Below, in pieces: positions 1 through 8,304 of a DNA stretch of 39,149 bases (position 1 is the first letter of the stretch; each line of letters opens with the position of its first letter). The stretch lies in NCBI GenBank assembly GCA_937934595.1, contig CALGZA010000072.1, forward strand, positions 1-39,149, in the 5' to 3' direction. Under the pieces are notes generated by a model that saw only the letters and a program-made list of their open reading frames with translations, was not told the origin of the DNA and made no database searches. A program made the position numbers and the translations under genes. This stretch comes from an uncultured Verrucomicrobiales bacterium (GTDB taxonomy: Bacteria; Verrucomicrobiota; Verrucomicrobiia; Verrucomicrobiales; Akkermansiaceae).

Positions 1-1191
1 CTCCTCCTTTACATCCTCCTCCTTAACTTCCTCCTCCTGCTCTTCCTCTACCTCAGCACTTACTTCATCCTCCTCCTTCTCATCCTCCTCATCTATATCA
101 TCAGCCTTATCTTCCTTAGAATCTCTCCCATCAGATCTCTCCTGAACCTGCTCTAATGCCGCTACCACCTTCACCTCAGAATTAGAACTCCCCACACTAC
201 TACCATCATTCACTATCACATGCTCCTCAGGTAAAGAACTAATAATTGTTACACTAAGACCATCTCCCATGCTATCATCCACAGCAGCCCCAAATAAAAT
301 ATGCGCCGTCTCAGGAACCGTCTTCGATAGCTCTCGCATCAGAAGCTCCACCTCATATAGAGTCATCTCACTCCCACCGCACACATGCACCAAAGCAGTC
401 TCAGTATTCTTCAGTAACCTCCCCTTATCCAATAGCGGACTATTCAATGCACTCTTTAGCGCAGCCTTACTCCGGTTCTCACCACTCGCTATCCCTGAGC
501 CAAATAAACAACGTGAACGCGTAGCACGCAGCGAACTCATCAAATCATCCAGCCCCACATTGATCAAACCAGGACGTATCACTAACCGCGTAACAGCCCT
601 TATACTCTCACTTATCATCCTATCAGCCGCAGAAAATGCCTCATGAATCCCCTGCGCGGCCAATACCAACTCACCCATCCTCCCATTATCAAAAGTCACC
701 AAAGCATTTGCTAAAACACTCAGCTCATTCAATGACGTCTCAGACTGCTCACGCCGCCTCATCCCCTCAAAACTAAATGGCATCGTGCCAAACACTACCA
801 CAAAAGCACCAGCCTCCCTAGCTATCCTAGTCACCAAAGGCGCCGCTCCAGAACCCGTTCCGCCACCCAGACCCACACAGACAAAAACCATCTTATGTCC
901 ACGCAGCGCATCTCTTATCTCAGTCTCTACCTCCATCGCAGCCTGTAATCCAAGATCAGGATCTCCTCCACATCCTAACCCACGCGTAAGCTTCGTCCCC
1001 ATCTGAATCTTCTTCTTTGCCACCGTACTCGTTAGAGTCCTAGAATCCGTATTCAATGCAAGTAACTGAGCATCCTCCATACCATCCAGCGCCACACGGT
1101 CTAGCATATTGGCTCCAGCACCCCCTATCCCTACTATTATTACTTCTGAATCAGGGATTGTCTGCTGCGCTTCTCTTTGGTAGGTGATCAT
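1..1191 (-). CDS. ftsZ: Cell division protein FtsZ, partial (C-terminus off the window)
   Basis: FtsZ is the tubulin-like GTPase that polymerises into the division ring. Translating from the ATG at 1191 gives 397 residues with no stop before the window edge. The N-terminal nucleotide-binding motif VGIGGAGANMLDR, the NTDSRTL segment and the tubulin signature LGGGTGSGAAP are all visible, followed by RPGLINVGLDDL where the T7 synergy loop lies. In E. coli that loop reads NVDFAD. Here the first acidic position (D209) is G, while the D212 equivalent is kept. The last 60 or so visible residues are a low-complexity acidic tail rich in E and D, which is the start of an unusually acidic linker; the C-terminal ZipA/FtsA-binding peptide is not in the window. 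There is no Shine-Dalgarno sequence before the ATG. The family call is very secure; the behaviour of the altered loop is inference. Confidence 0.95.
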   Translation of the reverse strand, partial: MITYQREAQQTIPDSEVIIVGIGGAGANMLDRVALDGMEDAQLLALNTDSRTLTSTVAKKKIQMGTKLTRGLGCGGDPDLGLQAAMEVETEIRDALRGHKMVFVCVGLGGGTGSGAAPLVTRIAREAGAFVVVFGTMPFSFEGMRRREQSETSLNELSVLANALVTFDNGRMGELVLAAQGIHEAFSAADRMISESIRAVTRLVIRPGLINVGLDDLMSSLRATRSRCLFGSGIASGENRSKAALKSALNSPLLDKGRLLKNTETALVHVCGGSEMTLYEVELLMRELSKTVPETAHILFGAAVDDSMGDGLSVTIISSLPEEHVIVNDGSSVGSSNSEVKVVAALEQVQERSDGRDSKEDKADDIDEEDEKEEDEVSAEVEEEQEEEVKEEDVKEE

Positions 1192-1315
1192 ATAAAATAG
1201 AAAATTACTTAACTTTTCTTTATCTATTTTCCCAGCACTTTACCAGCTATAAATAGATAAAATTACTCTCACTTATCATCTAGACCTCCTAACCAAATCA
1301 CTGTAATAAAAAACT

Positions 1316-1690
1316 ATGCCCACAAATCTGACTTTCCTCATAGCCATCATCTATCTGTTACCAACATTTTTCTTCTCTGCTAACTACCTTGCAAGCACTC
1401 CTACACAGTCCATCGACTTCACGCTTACATGGACTATGGGCTGCTTCTGCACTGCACACCTCCTATCCATCGGACACAACTCAGGACGCTACTGGACCAT
1501 CTTTCTATCACTTGGATTACTAGCCCTTGTAGCTGTAAGAATAAAAACAATAGTCCTATCCCCCTCAGAACTATTCCCACCAACATCATATACATTGTTC
1601 ACCATCCTCTACCTCTCATACGCACTCACCATTCTATACACCCTCTTCACCAAAGCAGTATCTGCCCATTTCGATGAAAAAATGAACTAA
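1316..1690 (+). CDS. Small four-helix membrane protein, unknown function
   Basis: A 124-residue protein with about four hydrophobic segments (roughly residues 7-24, 34-53, 60-80 and 89-110), so it should sit in the inner membrane. No catalytic motif or family signature is recognisable. It is divergent from ftsZ, 124 bp away, and converges on the PEP-CTERM esterase gene, with only 21 bp between the stop codons. An overlapping shorter frame is not credible because it lacks the hydrophobic pattern. The start has no Shine-Dalgarno sequence. The length and clean membrane pattern make a real gene likely; no function can be assigned. Confidence 0.7.
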   Translation: MPTNLTFLIAIIYLLPTFFFSANYLASTPTQSIDFTLTWTMGCFCTAHLLSIGHNSGRYWTIFLSLGLLALVAVRIKTIVLSPSELFPPTSYTLFTILYLSYALTILYTLFTKAVSAHFDEKMN

Positions 1691-1711
1691 ATACCGCCAA
1701 ACGCATACAAA

Positions 1712-2593
1712 CTACCTCCTCCGCACTACAACAAATGCCAAACCTCCCAAAATAACCATAATAGTTGAACTCGGCTCAGGAACACTCTCAAAACCCAGTG
1801 CAAACCCCTCTCCCATAGCATTGATACCATCAACATTATAATGAACATTGTCAGACTTCATACCAAAGTCATTAGTACTAAAATAACGTCCATTCACAAT
1901 GCCATCCATTACAGCTCGCTGTGCATCAGCCACAGTAGTTCTTCCCACAGCTCCATCCTCTCTGACAAGAGCAGTAACAAATGGCAGATCTGGCTCACCA
2001 AGTACTGACCTAGTATCAGTCACAAACTGATTAAAATTCACAGCATAATTAGAAGCATGCGTTGCGTTGGCCGCGTCAGTTTCACCCTGCATCCAGAAAT
2101 ACGCCTTCATATCATAAGTATGCCCATTTGCTGTCAGAGCTGCTAGCGCATCACTCTGCGTCGTCTGCCACTTACTCCACATCGACCCACTAGGTGACTC
2201 CCACTGAGTATGAAGATTCGTCCCCCCAATTGAAACCTTTATAAAAGCTGGATTATACCCCTGGCTACGTAACTGCCTGGACGCCTCAATCTCAGAACCA
2301 TAGTAACCATTAGACAAAGGCCCCATCGTAGTCCAACCTGAAGCCCCAGTCGGCGATCCAGCCGGCCCATCAGTATCATAGTAATAAGGTGTCATCGCGT
2401 CAACAGGCTGAGAAACATACCCCGTATTGTTACGTCCTGAAGCATTAGACTGGCCTCCCAGAAAGAACACATCATAATGATCCGCTCTAGCACCCGAATG
2501 AATGCCTAATGACACTAGTGCTACCATATAAAACAGCCTCCACCCTCTTCTAATGCAGAGACTACTTAATGTGAAATTTTTAACTACCATCAT
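1712..2593 (-). CDS. Secreted SASA/CE6-type carbohydrate esterase with PEP-CTERM tail
   Basis: The protein resembles the sialate O-acetylesterase-like (SASA, carbohydrate esterase family 6) group, which remove acetyl groups from glycans. After an N-terminal signal segment (about residues 15-37) comes the SGNH block I motif FLGGQSNASGR, whose Ser is the likely nucleophile. FWMQGETDA follows in mid-protein, and DNVHYNVDGIN near the C-terminus supplies the DxxH pair. The last 25 residues are a PEP-CTERM signal: VPEPSS, a hydrophobic stretch and RRR. That tail marks proteins exported and processed by an exosortase, usually to the surface or an exopolysaccharide layer. The next gene upstream is a second PEP-CTERM protein 39 bp away, so they may be co-transcribed. 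The substrate is unknown; acetylated algal or capsular polysaccharide is a guess. Confidence 0.85.
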   Translation of the reverse strand: MMVVKNFTLSSLCIRRGWRLFYMVALVSLGIHSGARADHYDVFFLGGQSNASGRNNTGYVSQPVDAMTPYYYDTDGPAGSPTGASGWTTMGPLSNGYYGSEIEASRQLRSQGYNPAFIKVSIGGTNLHTQWESPSGSMWSKWQTTQSDALAALTANGHTYDMKAYFWMQGETDAANATHASNYAVNFNQFVTDTRSVLGEPDLPFVTALVREDGAVGRTTVADAQRAVMDGIVNGRYFSTNDFGMKSDNVHYNVDGINAMGEGFALGFESVPEPSSTIMVILGGLAFVVVRRR

Positions 2594-2632
2594 AATATAT
2601 CTATATAAGGATTATATAACCGCACCAGACTG

Positions 2633-3430
2633 CTAACGCCTCCTGCGTAAAACTGCCGCAAAAAAACCTAACCCAACCAGTGAAAATGAACTCGGCTCAG
2701 GAACCGGCAAAAAATTAATATTATCGAGTGCCACGATCTCAGTATTAACAGCACTAGGGTTTGGTGGACTAGAACCTATACCCCCATTCAGATTCTCTGA
2801 TCCAAAAATAATAGATGCATTCGGATTAGATAGTAACGCATCAAGCTGAGCCTGCGTAGCCACAACAGATGTTAACGTATTATTGCCGTCACTCAGAATT
2901 CCTCTCCATCCAGATGCAGTCGTAAAATCTCCACTCAGACTGTGCCAAGTGCCATCATTAGCCGGAATATCAATAAGGTTCAAACCAAAACTATTAGCTA
3001 CCGTACCATCCGTTATAACTATATCAGCCCAGTTCAAAACACCAGCTGGCGGAGGAGTCAAACTATAAGAGTTTAAGAAATCAAAACTAAATGAACCACC
3101 AACCAAAGTAGCACTCGCGGGCATCGCAAACCCTATCAAAGGCTGGTCATCAAAAGAATAGATGTAATCATCCCCTGCACCCGCAGGTCCATTTAAAGTA
3201 GTACCAGTAAACAACGGAGGATTAGTAGTAGAACCAGACCAAAATACCCCAGATCCCCCCACAGGACTTAAACCAGAAGAGCTAGTAATAAATCCAGGAG
3301 CACTAGTTTCAAAATCAGAAATAACCTGCCCCCATGCAGATATCGCTAATAAGGCATTAATCACTGCTACTCGGCAGAAACCTCCTTTTTTTTTGATGTA
3401 TAAATTCATATTAATTTTCATTATAAACAT
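2633..3430 (-). CDS. PEP-CTERM sorting-domain protein
   Basis: A 265-residue exported protein with a basic N-terminus and hydrophobic signal core (about residues 19-34), then a Gly, Ser and Asn-rich beta-type ectodomain. The tail has VPEPSS, a hydrophobic helix and RRRR, the classic PEP-CTERM sorting signal. The segment starting DFETSAPGF and the later LDNINF recall beta-sandwich, carbohydrate-binding-like folds seen in other PEP-CTERM proteins, but no catalytic motif is visible. Several in-frame ATGs lie at the N-terminus (codons 1, 4 and 8), and the start may be codon 8, which leaves a normal signal peptide. It lies upstream of the esterase on the same strand. It is probably a surface or matrix protein; no exosortase gene is in this window. 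Confidence 0.8.
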   Translation of the reverse strand: MFIMKINMNLYIKKKGGFCRVAVINALLAISAWGQVISDFETSAPGFITSSSGLSPVGGSGVFWSGSTTNPPLFTGTTLNGPAGAGDDYIYSFDDQPLIGFAMPASATLVGGSFSFDFLNSYSLTPPPAGVLNWADIVITDGTVANSFGLNLIDIPANDGTWHSLSGDFTTASGWRGILSDGNNTLTSVVATQAQLDALLSNPNASIIFGSENLNGGIGSSPPNPSAVNTEIVALDNINFLPVPEPSSFSLVGLGFFAAVLRRRR

Positions 3431-3720
3431 ACTTTAATTTAATGTCAATATATACTTTATAAATTGTAAATCAACTATTGTAATAACTATTTTAAAATCC
3501 TGATGGTGCATCATAGCACAATGATCAGTATTTAAGGCGATGATTATATCAAACCGCAGCATATATAGAATATTATATTAGATTCATTTAAGTTCTAAAT
3601 CACTTCATCACAACCATGTTTCTGATCTGTTTTACGGATTGCTATTAGTAAGCCATAGATCAAGAGCTGATAAACTCGATATATCTGTAACTTCCTTAAA
3701 TAAATGTCTTAACTAAAGGC
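3431..3720. other. Divergent intergenic region, no gene seen
   Basis: This A+T-rich gap separates the minus-strand PEP-CTERM gene from the first plus-strand secreted paralog, so promoters for both directions are expected here. No convincing -35/-10 pair, terminator hairpin or small gene could be picked out by eye. Confidence 0.5.
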
Positions 3721-4476
3721 ATGAACATTAGAAGATTCACAATACCTATAATTACGATAGCCCTTATTTTGGCATCAACTCACAAATCCTTAGCTCAAAA
3801 TAAAAAAACAACAAATACACAGACAACCAAAAACGTCCAAATAGATATAGAAACATACGACATATCTGCACTAGATTTCGCCCACATCATCACCACATAC
3901 ACCGAATCTACATGTGATCAAACCCAACTAAGAGATCAACTCAAAAACAAAAAACACCCAGCTAGAGCAACATTAATAAACAAAAGAACAATTAAAACAA
4001 AAACTAATAAAAAAACAAGAAACACATATAATAAAAAAGAACTGATTAGCTATTCAAAATTTGAAAACCCATACAACAACAGCAATCTACAAATCCGCAT
4101 AAAAAAACAACTCCCCCCACTACCCCCTATGAAAGCAGATTCATATAAAAATATGTTAGGCACAGAAATTAACACGCTTTCAGAATTAAGCAAAGACGGC
4201 AAAACAATCTCATTACAATTTGAGAAAAGAACACAGAGCCTAATTAAATTCCAAACATTTCAAGAGTGGAAAATAAAAAACAAAAAAACACTCATACAAG
4301 TGCCCATAATATACCTTACAAGAATCAACACTCAAATTAAACTAAAACCAAATATATTTTCCCTCATTGCAGCAAACACCCCAGAAATTAACGGCAATCC
4401 TGACCAGACAAAAAAAAGACTCACTTTCGTAAAAATACAGATCCTTAATGATAGAAAAAACAGTACGGATAAATAA
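3721..4476 (+). CDS. Secreted mini-secretin-like paralog 1
   Basis: The first of three tandem paralogs of 251, 246 and 252 residues. It has a signal peptide ending near SLAQ (residue 25) and then a Lys, Asn and Thr-rich mature domain. Shared with its neighbours are an early strand followed by DISALDF, an LRDQL helix, a FENPY segment, a run of prolines (PPLPP), a Q-E-W motif (FQEWKIKNKK) and the C-terminal block GNPDQTKKRLTFVKIQI. The order resembles the beta-domain of secretins: the AFE-type segment, a two-strand hairpin, the threonine and glycine turn, then a closing hydrophobic strand. The sequence is very divergent and this copy is the most degenerate. It probably acts in the periplasm or outer membrane. 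The secretin relationship is my inference; the paralogy is directly visible. Confidence 0.75.
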   Translation: MNIRRFTIPIITIALILASTHKSLAQNKKTTNTQTTKNVQIDIETYDISALDFAHIITTYTESTCDQTQLRDQLKNKKHPARATLINKRTIKTKTNKKTRNTYNKKELISYSKFENPYNNSNLQIRIKKQLPPLPPMKADSYKNMLGTEINTLSELSKDGKTISLQFEKRTQSLIKFQTFQEWKIKNKKTLIQVPIIYLTRINTQIKLKPNIFSLIAANTPEINGNPDQTKKRLTFVKIQILNDRKNSTDK

Positions 4477-4556
4477 TCATCAAAGGCCAATTGATTCAAA
4501 AAAATCAAACCTAATAAAACATAACGTAACGTAATAAAACATAATGCACTAAACAC

Positions 4557-5297
4557 ATGAAATTCACAAAAAAAATAAAGATCATACTAGTTTTAACCGT
4601 CAGTCACATCCCCTTCATCTCCGCTCAGGATAAAAAAACAGATCATCACAAATTTAATCCTACTATACATACCTACATCGAAGAAATCCAGATTTCATCT
4701 ATAGAATTTGTAGATATAATGTCAGTTAGTCATAACAGCACTGATTTCTCAGTATTGAGGAACAAGCTTATAACACTAGTTAAAACAGGACAAGCTAAAT
4801 TCATCAGCAATCAATCTTTAAACTGTATAAGTAAAGATATAAAAACCGTAATGAAATCGGGACAAAGATTTTTAGCGCCATACGATTATGAAAGCCCCTA
4901 CCCTTACCCAGGGCAACTAGGAAAGGCAGCACTGAAAACAGAAGTTCTGTTACCCCCTATACCTAATTACTTCAATCCTTTTTTCAATGGAATTGTCAGC
5001 GACTATAAACACACCCTACTAAAAGATGGGAACAAAGTATTCATTAAATACAGAACAAGCATATCTGAATTTTTTAGCTATAATCTAATGCAAACTTGGA
5101 ACACCGAATTAGTAAAATCTAAAGTACAAAAGAAGAACTTTTATACAAACCATCTAGAGACAGAACTCACTCTAACATTAGGAGAATTCACTCTTGCCTG
5201 CACATACACCCCACTCACTAAAGGAAAACCTGATGAAAGTAAGAAGAACCTCGTTTTTATAAAGTGTAACATCAGCCAGCCCACCAAATCAAAATAA
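4557..5297 (+). CDS. Secreted mini-secretin-like paralog 2
   Basis: The second tandem paralog, 80 bp after the first. It has a signal peptide ending near FISAQ (residue 24). The mature part carries IQISSIEFVDI, LRNKLITLVKTGQAKFISNQ, then YESPYPYPGQLGK and a proline run. A central strand pair around KDGNKVFIKYRTS follows, then QTWNTELVKSK, a threonine-rich LTLTLGEFTLA strand and GKPDESKKNLVFIKCNI. The helix with a Lys/Gly turn (LVKTGQAK) and the DG turn are close to paralog 3 (LVKQGKVK) and to secretin-domain proteins I know from this phylum. No N0-N3 secretin domains are present, and the usual length for a secretin is two to three times greater. The ATG has no Shine-Dalgarno sequence. The function is unknown. 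Confidence 0.78.
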   Translation: MKFTKKIKIILVLTVSHIPFISAQDKKTDHHKFNPTIHTYIEEIQISSIEFVDIMSVSHNSTDFSVLRNKLITLVKTGQAKFISNQSLNCISKDIKTVMKSGQRFLAPYDYESPYPYPGQLGKAALKTEVLLPPIPNYFNPFFNGIVSDYKHTLLKDGNKVFIKYRTSISEFFSYNLMQTWNTELVKSKVQKKNFYTNHLETELTLTLGEFTLACTYTPLTKGKPDESKKNLVFIKCNISQPTKSK

Positions 5298-5344
5298 TCG
5301 CTACCCCATAAAATTAACAAACCCATTAAAAAGTCATACACATC

Positions 5345-6103
5345 ATGAAAAAAATATTCTTTAAAACCTTTGCCCTAAGCTTGTCTATAAGCCCATTTAT
5401 CCACGCTCAAATCAAATCATTAGAAAATGACCTGCCCTCCACAGCTGTGAAGCCAATTCAGAAAAAAAAGAAACCCCAGCTAGTCAGCTTATACACAGAG
5501 ATCATAGACATATCAGCTGCTGACTACATAAAGTTGTCATCAAATCCAGCACTAGAATTTAAAAATCACGACAAATTAAGAAAACATCTCATCGGGCTCG
5601 TTAAACAAGGAAAAGTAAAATTGATCACTAACCAGTACGTGACTATAAAAGTAGGTAGTGATGCAGAATTCAAGCCAACAAATGCAGAATTAAAGTCAAC
5701 AAATGCATACTCATACCCATTAGTGTTTCGATTCCCTGAAGGAGCTACTGACAAAAAAAATACTCCTTCTATACCTGCGGCCTTTGAATCAACAGATGTT
5801 GGATCTAAAATAAAGATCTCTGCTTATTATAATAAATCCGGAATATTGGTATGTTTTTTCAGACCAACCATCGTCACCCTTAAAGGTCAAACAATCTTAA
5901 AAGATTGGAACACAAAATCAGTAAAAGCCGTTAATCAATTACCTGTATTTGAAACCGCCGAAGCCGAAAAAACCATTCCACTCAAGAACGGAAAATTCAT
6001 ACTTGCTGAAGTAAAATCCCCCAGTATTAACAAAAAAATTGATAAAACTAGAAAAATACTATTCTTCCTTAAAGCTGATTTATTATACTCTCAAAATAAA
6101 TAA
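5345..6103 (+). CDS. Secreted mini-secretin-like paralog 3
   Basis: The third tandem paralog, 47 bp after the second, and the one that shows the secretin-like core best. After the signal peptide (ending about FIHAQ, residue 22) it has EIIDISAADYIKL, LRKHLIGLVKQGKVKLITNQ, and then PSIPAAFESTDVGSKIKIS. This matches the TPTAFETxxVG pattern that opens many secretin beta-domains. There follow a GILVCFF strand, the DWNTKSV segment, LPVFETAEAEKTIPLKNGKFILA and TRKILFFLKADLL. The last two correspond to the P-x-F...T-x-V...G-x-x-V...L-x-I-F-x-T-P segments of secretins. The VPxLGDIPxLG pore motif is absent, so a normal secretin channel is unlikely. Pairwise similarity among the three copies is low, which suggests an old duplication under fast divergence. 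Confidence 0.78.
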   Translation: MKKIFFKTFALSLSISPFIHAQIKSLENDLPSTAVKPIQKKKKPQLVSLYTEIIDISAADYIKLSSNPALEFKNHDKLRKHLIGLVKQGKVKLITNQYVTIKVGSDAEFKPTNAELKSTNAYSYPLVFRFPEGATDKKNTPSIPAAFESTDVGSKIKISAYYNKSGILVCFFRPTIVTLKGQTILKDWNTKSVKAVNQLPVFETAEAEKTIPLKNGKFILAEVKSPSINKKIDKTRKILFFLKADLLYSQNK

Positions 6104-6280
6104 TATACCGCTTAAAAACATAATTAAGCATTGTAGAACAGACACATGAAACCACCTTTCTCATGCTCTGCATAACCTAACAATTGGAAGGCAATCTCTC
6201 TAGAAATACCCCCTAAGCTCACAACTCACCCTCCTAGTATCAAATTGCACCTCACACCAAATCTCTTTAGCTAAAGCTTA

Positions 6281-6485
6281 TACCATTTTAACTGTTAGAA
6301 TGGATTCATAGCAAAATAAAATAGCAAGAGTAGCAAGACAAGAGGAAAGCGCATAGTGGTCTATGCAACTGACGAATAACGAAGCTAATCTTGATATATT
6401 GTTTTGCTCTTCAATTAATCAACTCTGCTGCTGTTTACAAATATATTGAAACTACTATCAACCCAGAATAACTGTAAAAATGGTA
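6281..6485 (+). repeat. MITE-like hairpin repeat, copy 1
   Basis: The ends are imperfect terminal inverted repeats: TACCATTTTAACTGTTA at the left and, read on the other strand, TACCATTTTTACAGTTA at the right. Over 31 nt, 24 positions match. A second inner stem pairs GCAAAATA (6311 on) with TGTTTTGC (near 6400), and a central GCATAG-TGGT-CTATGC hairpin follows. A short tagcaagag repeat sits near 6322. The same element occurs at 27506-27728 in the same orientation with base changes that mostly preserve pairing. It encodes no protein, so it could be a miniature inverted-repeat element moved by an outside transposase, or a structured RNA. No clear target-site duplication was found beyond a possible TA. 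Confidence 0.75.
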
Positions 6486-6540
6486 TTACTACATGTTTAA
6501 AGTTCATCCACCTGATTGATAAAATCTTTAGTCTATACTC

Positions 6541-6579
6541 ATTTATCTCACAGTTTTCATCTGAAAATGTAAGATAAAT
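6541..6579. repeat. Imperfect inverted repeat
   Basis: ATTTATCT at 6541 is mirrored by AGATAAAT at 6572, and the inner arms CACAGTTTTCA and TGAAAATGT also pair with one bulge. The hairpin has no T-run on either side, so it does not look like a standard terminator. It could be a protein-binding site or a cruciform. Confidence 0.5.
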
Positions 6580-6885
6580 CACTCGGGTAAAATACCACCG
6601 CCCATAAGAAAAAATAACCCTTTCCCAAGCAGCATAACTAATTGCACATCTTCCACCAAATGATACTTATCACACAATCAACCTCAAATGAATTTAAACG
6701 ATCTGAGGGACATCCCAACTCCGCTCTGGCACACCCCTGATACCCTGCGCAATGAATCACTAAGACCCCATTGAAAAAATACCCCCCAGATCAAAACTTA
6801 ATCCTTTAAATACTCAAAAAAAACCCTAATTTCACCATATCATTAAACAACATCTAGCACCTCATCAACCACTGAATAACAAATC

Positions 6886-7770
6886 ATGAAAAAAGAGAAA
6901 ATAGCTTTTGTAGGAGTTGGCCGCATGGGTGCCAACATGGCACGCAACCTAAAAGACCGTGGCTACCAAATCACAGCAGTCAATGATCTCGACTCCCAAG
7001 CAGCCCAGAAATTAGCTGATGAACTTGACGCCAAAAACTGTGACAACTTAGCCGAGCTCACATCACTTGCAGACGTTATATTTACCGTCGTTAGCAATGA
7101 CAACGCAATGAGAAACATCTTCATGGAAGAACAAAATAACCTCCTCATTGGCGCAGAAGGCAAAGTCTTCATCAACTGCGCAACAGTCTCAGACAAGATA
7201 CAAAAAGAAATAGACTCAGCCGCTAAAGCTGTCGGCGCCTGTACCCTAGAAGCAGCAATGGCCTCCAGTATCAGCCAAGCACGTGAAGGCAAATTATTCC
7301 TCATCATCGGCGGAGAAGAAGAAACCTTCTTAAAGTTCAAACCCATACTAGAAGAAATGAGTGTCAACCTATCTCATACCGGTGATATAGGCAAAGCCGC
7401 ACAAGTCAAAGCTCTAGTCAACATGGTGATGAACATCAACACAGCCGCTCTCGCTGAAGGACTCGGACTCGCAGACGCACTCGGACTTGACCTCAAAATG
7501 ATCACAGACGTATTCGCACAAACAGGCGCTAACAGCCGCGTGCTAGAAACCGATAGCGATGACATGATAGACCGCGACCACGAAGCATGGTTCATGGCTG
7601 AACACGCTGCAAAAGACAGCGGACTCGCTAAAGACCTAGCTGATAACGTCGGGCTCAGCCTCCCACTTAACAATGCCACAAAAGCTCAATACGATAAACT
7701 CACACAAATCGGAAAAGGCCAGCTAGACAAATCAGCCGTATCCGAACTCACTTTCCTCAGCCGCCAATAA
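6886..7770 (+). CDS. NAD(P)-dependent beta-hydroxyacid dehydrogenase (HIBADH family)
   Basis: A 294-residue member of the 3-hydroxyisobutyrate/6-phosphogluconate dehydrogenase superfamily, the normal length for the family. The Rossmann motif VGVGRMGANMARNL lies at residues 9-22. The catalytic Lys is K175 in GKAAQVKALVNM, with the partner Asn at N179. The C-terminal all-helical domain ends with SLPLNNATKAQYDKL. The substrate motif, usually DAPVSGG, reads EAAMASSISQAREGKL here, so the substrate may not be 3-hydroxyisobutyrate; other beta-hydroxyacids such as glyoxylate or succinic semialdehyde are possible. A DUF5069 gene follows after 43 bp, and the strong terminator after it suggests a two-gene unit. 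There is no Shine-Dalgarno sequence before the ATG. Confidence 0.9.
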   Translation: MKKEKIAFVGVGRMGANMARNLKDRGYQITAVNDLDSQAAQKLADELDAKNCDNLAELTSLADVIFTVVSNDNAMRNIFMEEQNNLLIGAEGKVFINCATVSDKIQKEIDSAAKAVGACTLEAAMASSISQAREGKLFLIIGGEEETFLKFKPILEEMSVNLSHTGDIGKAAQVKALVNMVMNINTAALAEGLGLADALGLDLKMITDVFAQTGANSRVLETDSDDMIDRDHEAWFMAEHAAKDSGLAKDLADNVGLSLPLNNATKAQYDKLTQIGKGQLDKSAVSELTFLSRQ

Positions 7771-7813
7771 TCTAGCGGCTAGATACAACAACAAACAACA
7801 AACAATAAATACT

Positions 7814-8251
7814 ATGAACAACACAATACCACTAATCAGCTCAGGACTCAAAGGACCACTCGGCGTTCTCCACCTACCACGCCTATGGCAGAAAGTATCA
7901 CTAGAAAACGTTGGCAAACTCAACAGCGACTACCCAGGAATCGGCGCAGGATATGACTCAATGGTAATAGACGGCCTCGGCCTAGACAAAGACGCATTCG
8001 TGTCTTTCATGCAGACCAAGCCTACATACACCCAGCTAGAAGCGTGGATACTCGAAACTAGCGGCGGCGCTCTCGACACAGAAAAAGTTAACACCCTCAA
8101 CGAGGCCATCACAGGCTACAACCACACTGACGAAACCCGTAAAGAGATCCTCAGCGCATCTGGAATAGAAGACAATGGCACAATCTTAGACGCCATTAAC
8201 CTCAACAACATCGATGACTGGCAGTGCTTCCACGCTCAAGAAATCGTCTAA
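7814..8251 (+). CDS. DUF5069 family protein
   Basis: A 145-residue protein with the DUF5069 pattern: an N-terminal LxGLKGPLGVLHLPRLWQKV, a central GYDSMVIDGLGLDKDAFVSFM, and a C-terminal helical part. The family is common in Verrucomicrobiota and Planctomycetota and has no established biochemical function. It follows the dehydrogenase by 43 bp and ends just before a strong terminator, so the two are probably transcribed together. No signal peptide or membrane segment is seen, so it should be cytoplasmic. Confidence 0.8.
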   Translation: MNNTIPLISSGLKGPLGVLHLPRLWQKVSLENVGKLNSDYPGIGAGYDSMVIDGLGLDKDAFVSFMQTKPTYTQLEAWILETSGGALDTEKVNTLNEAITGYNHTDETRKEILSASGIEDNGTILDAINLNNIDDWQCFHAQEIV

Positions 8252-8270
8252 TTGAAATCAAAACAACAAA

Positions 8271-8304
8271 AGCTCGTCTCCACACATAAGGAGACGAGCT
8301 TTTT
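8271..8304 (+). terminator. Rho-independent terminator
   Basis: A perfect 11-bp stem, AGCTCGTCTCC (8271-8281) with GGAGACGAGCT (8290-8300), an 8-nt loop and a run of T at 8300-8304. It lies 20 bp after the DUF5069 stop codon and would end that transcription unit. Confidence 0.9.

Larger units (their letters stand above)
6104..6885. other. Long intergenic region carrying a hairpin repeat
   Basis: No protein-coding frame is convincing in these 780 bp. The region contains the dispersed hairpin repeat at 6281-6485 and a separate inverted repeat at 6541-6579. The rest, up to the dehydrogenase start at 6886, is A+T-rich with short pyrimidine runs and no recognised RNA gene. Confidence 0.6.
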
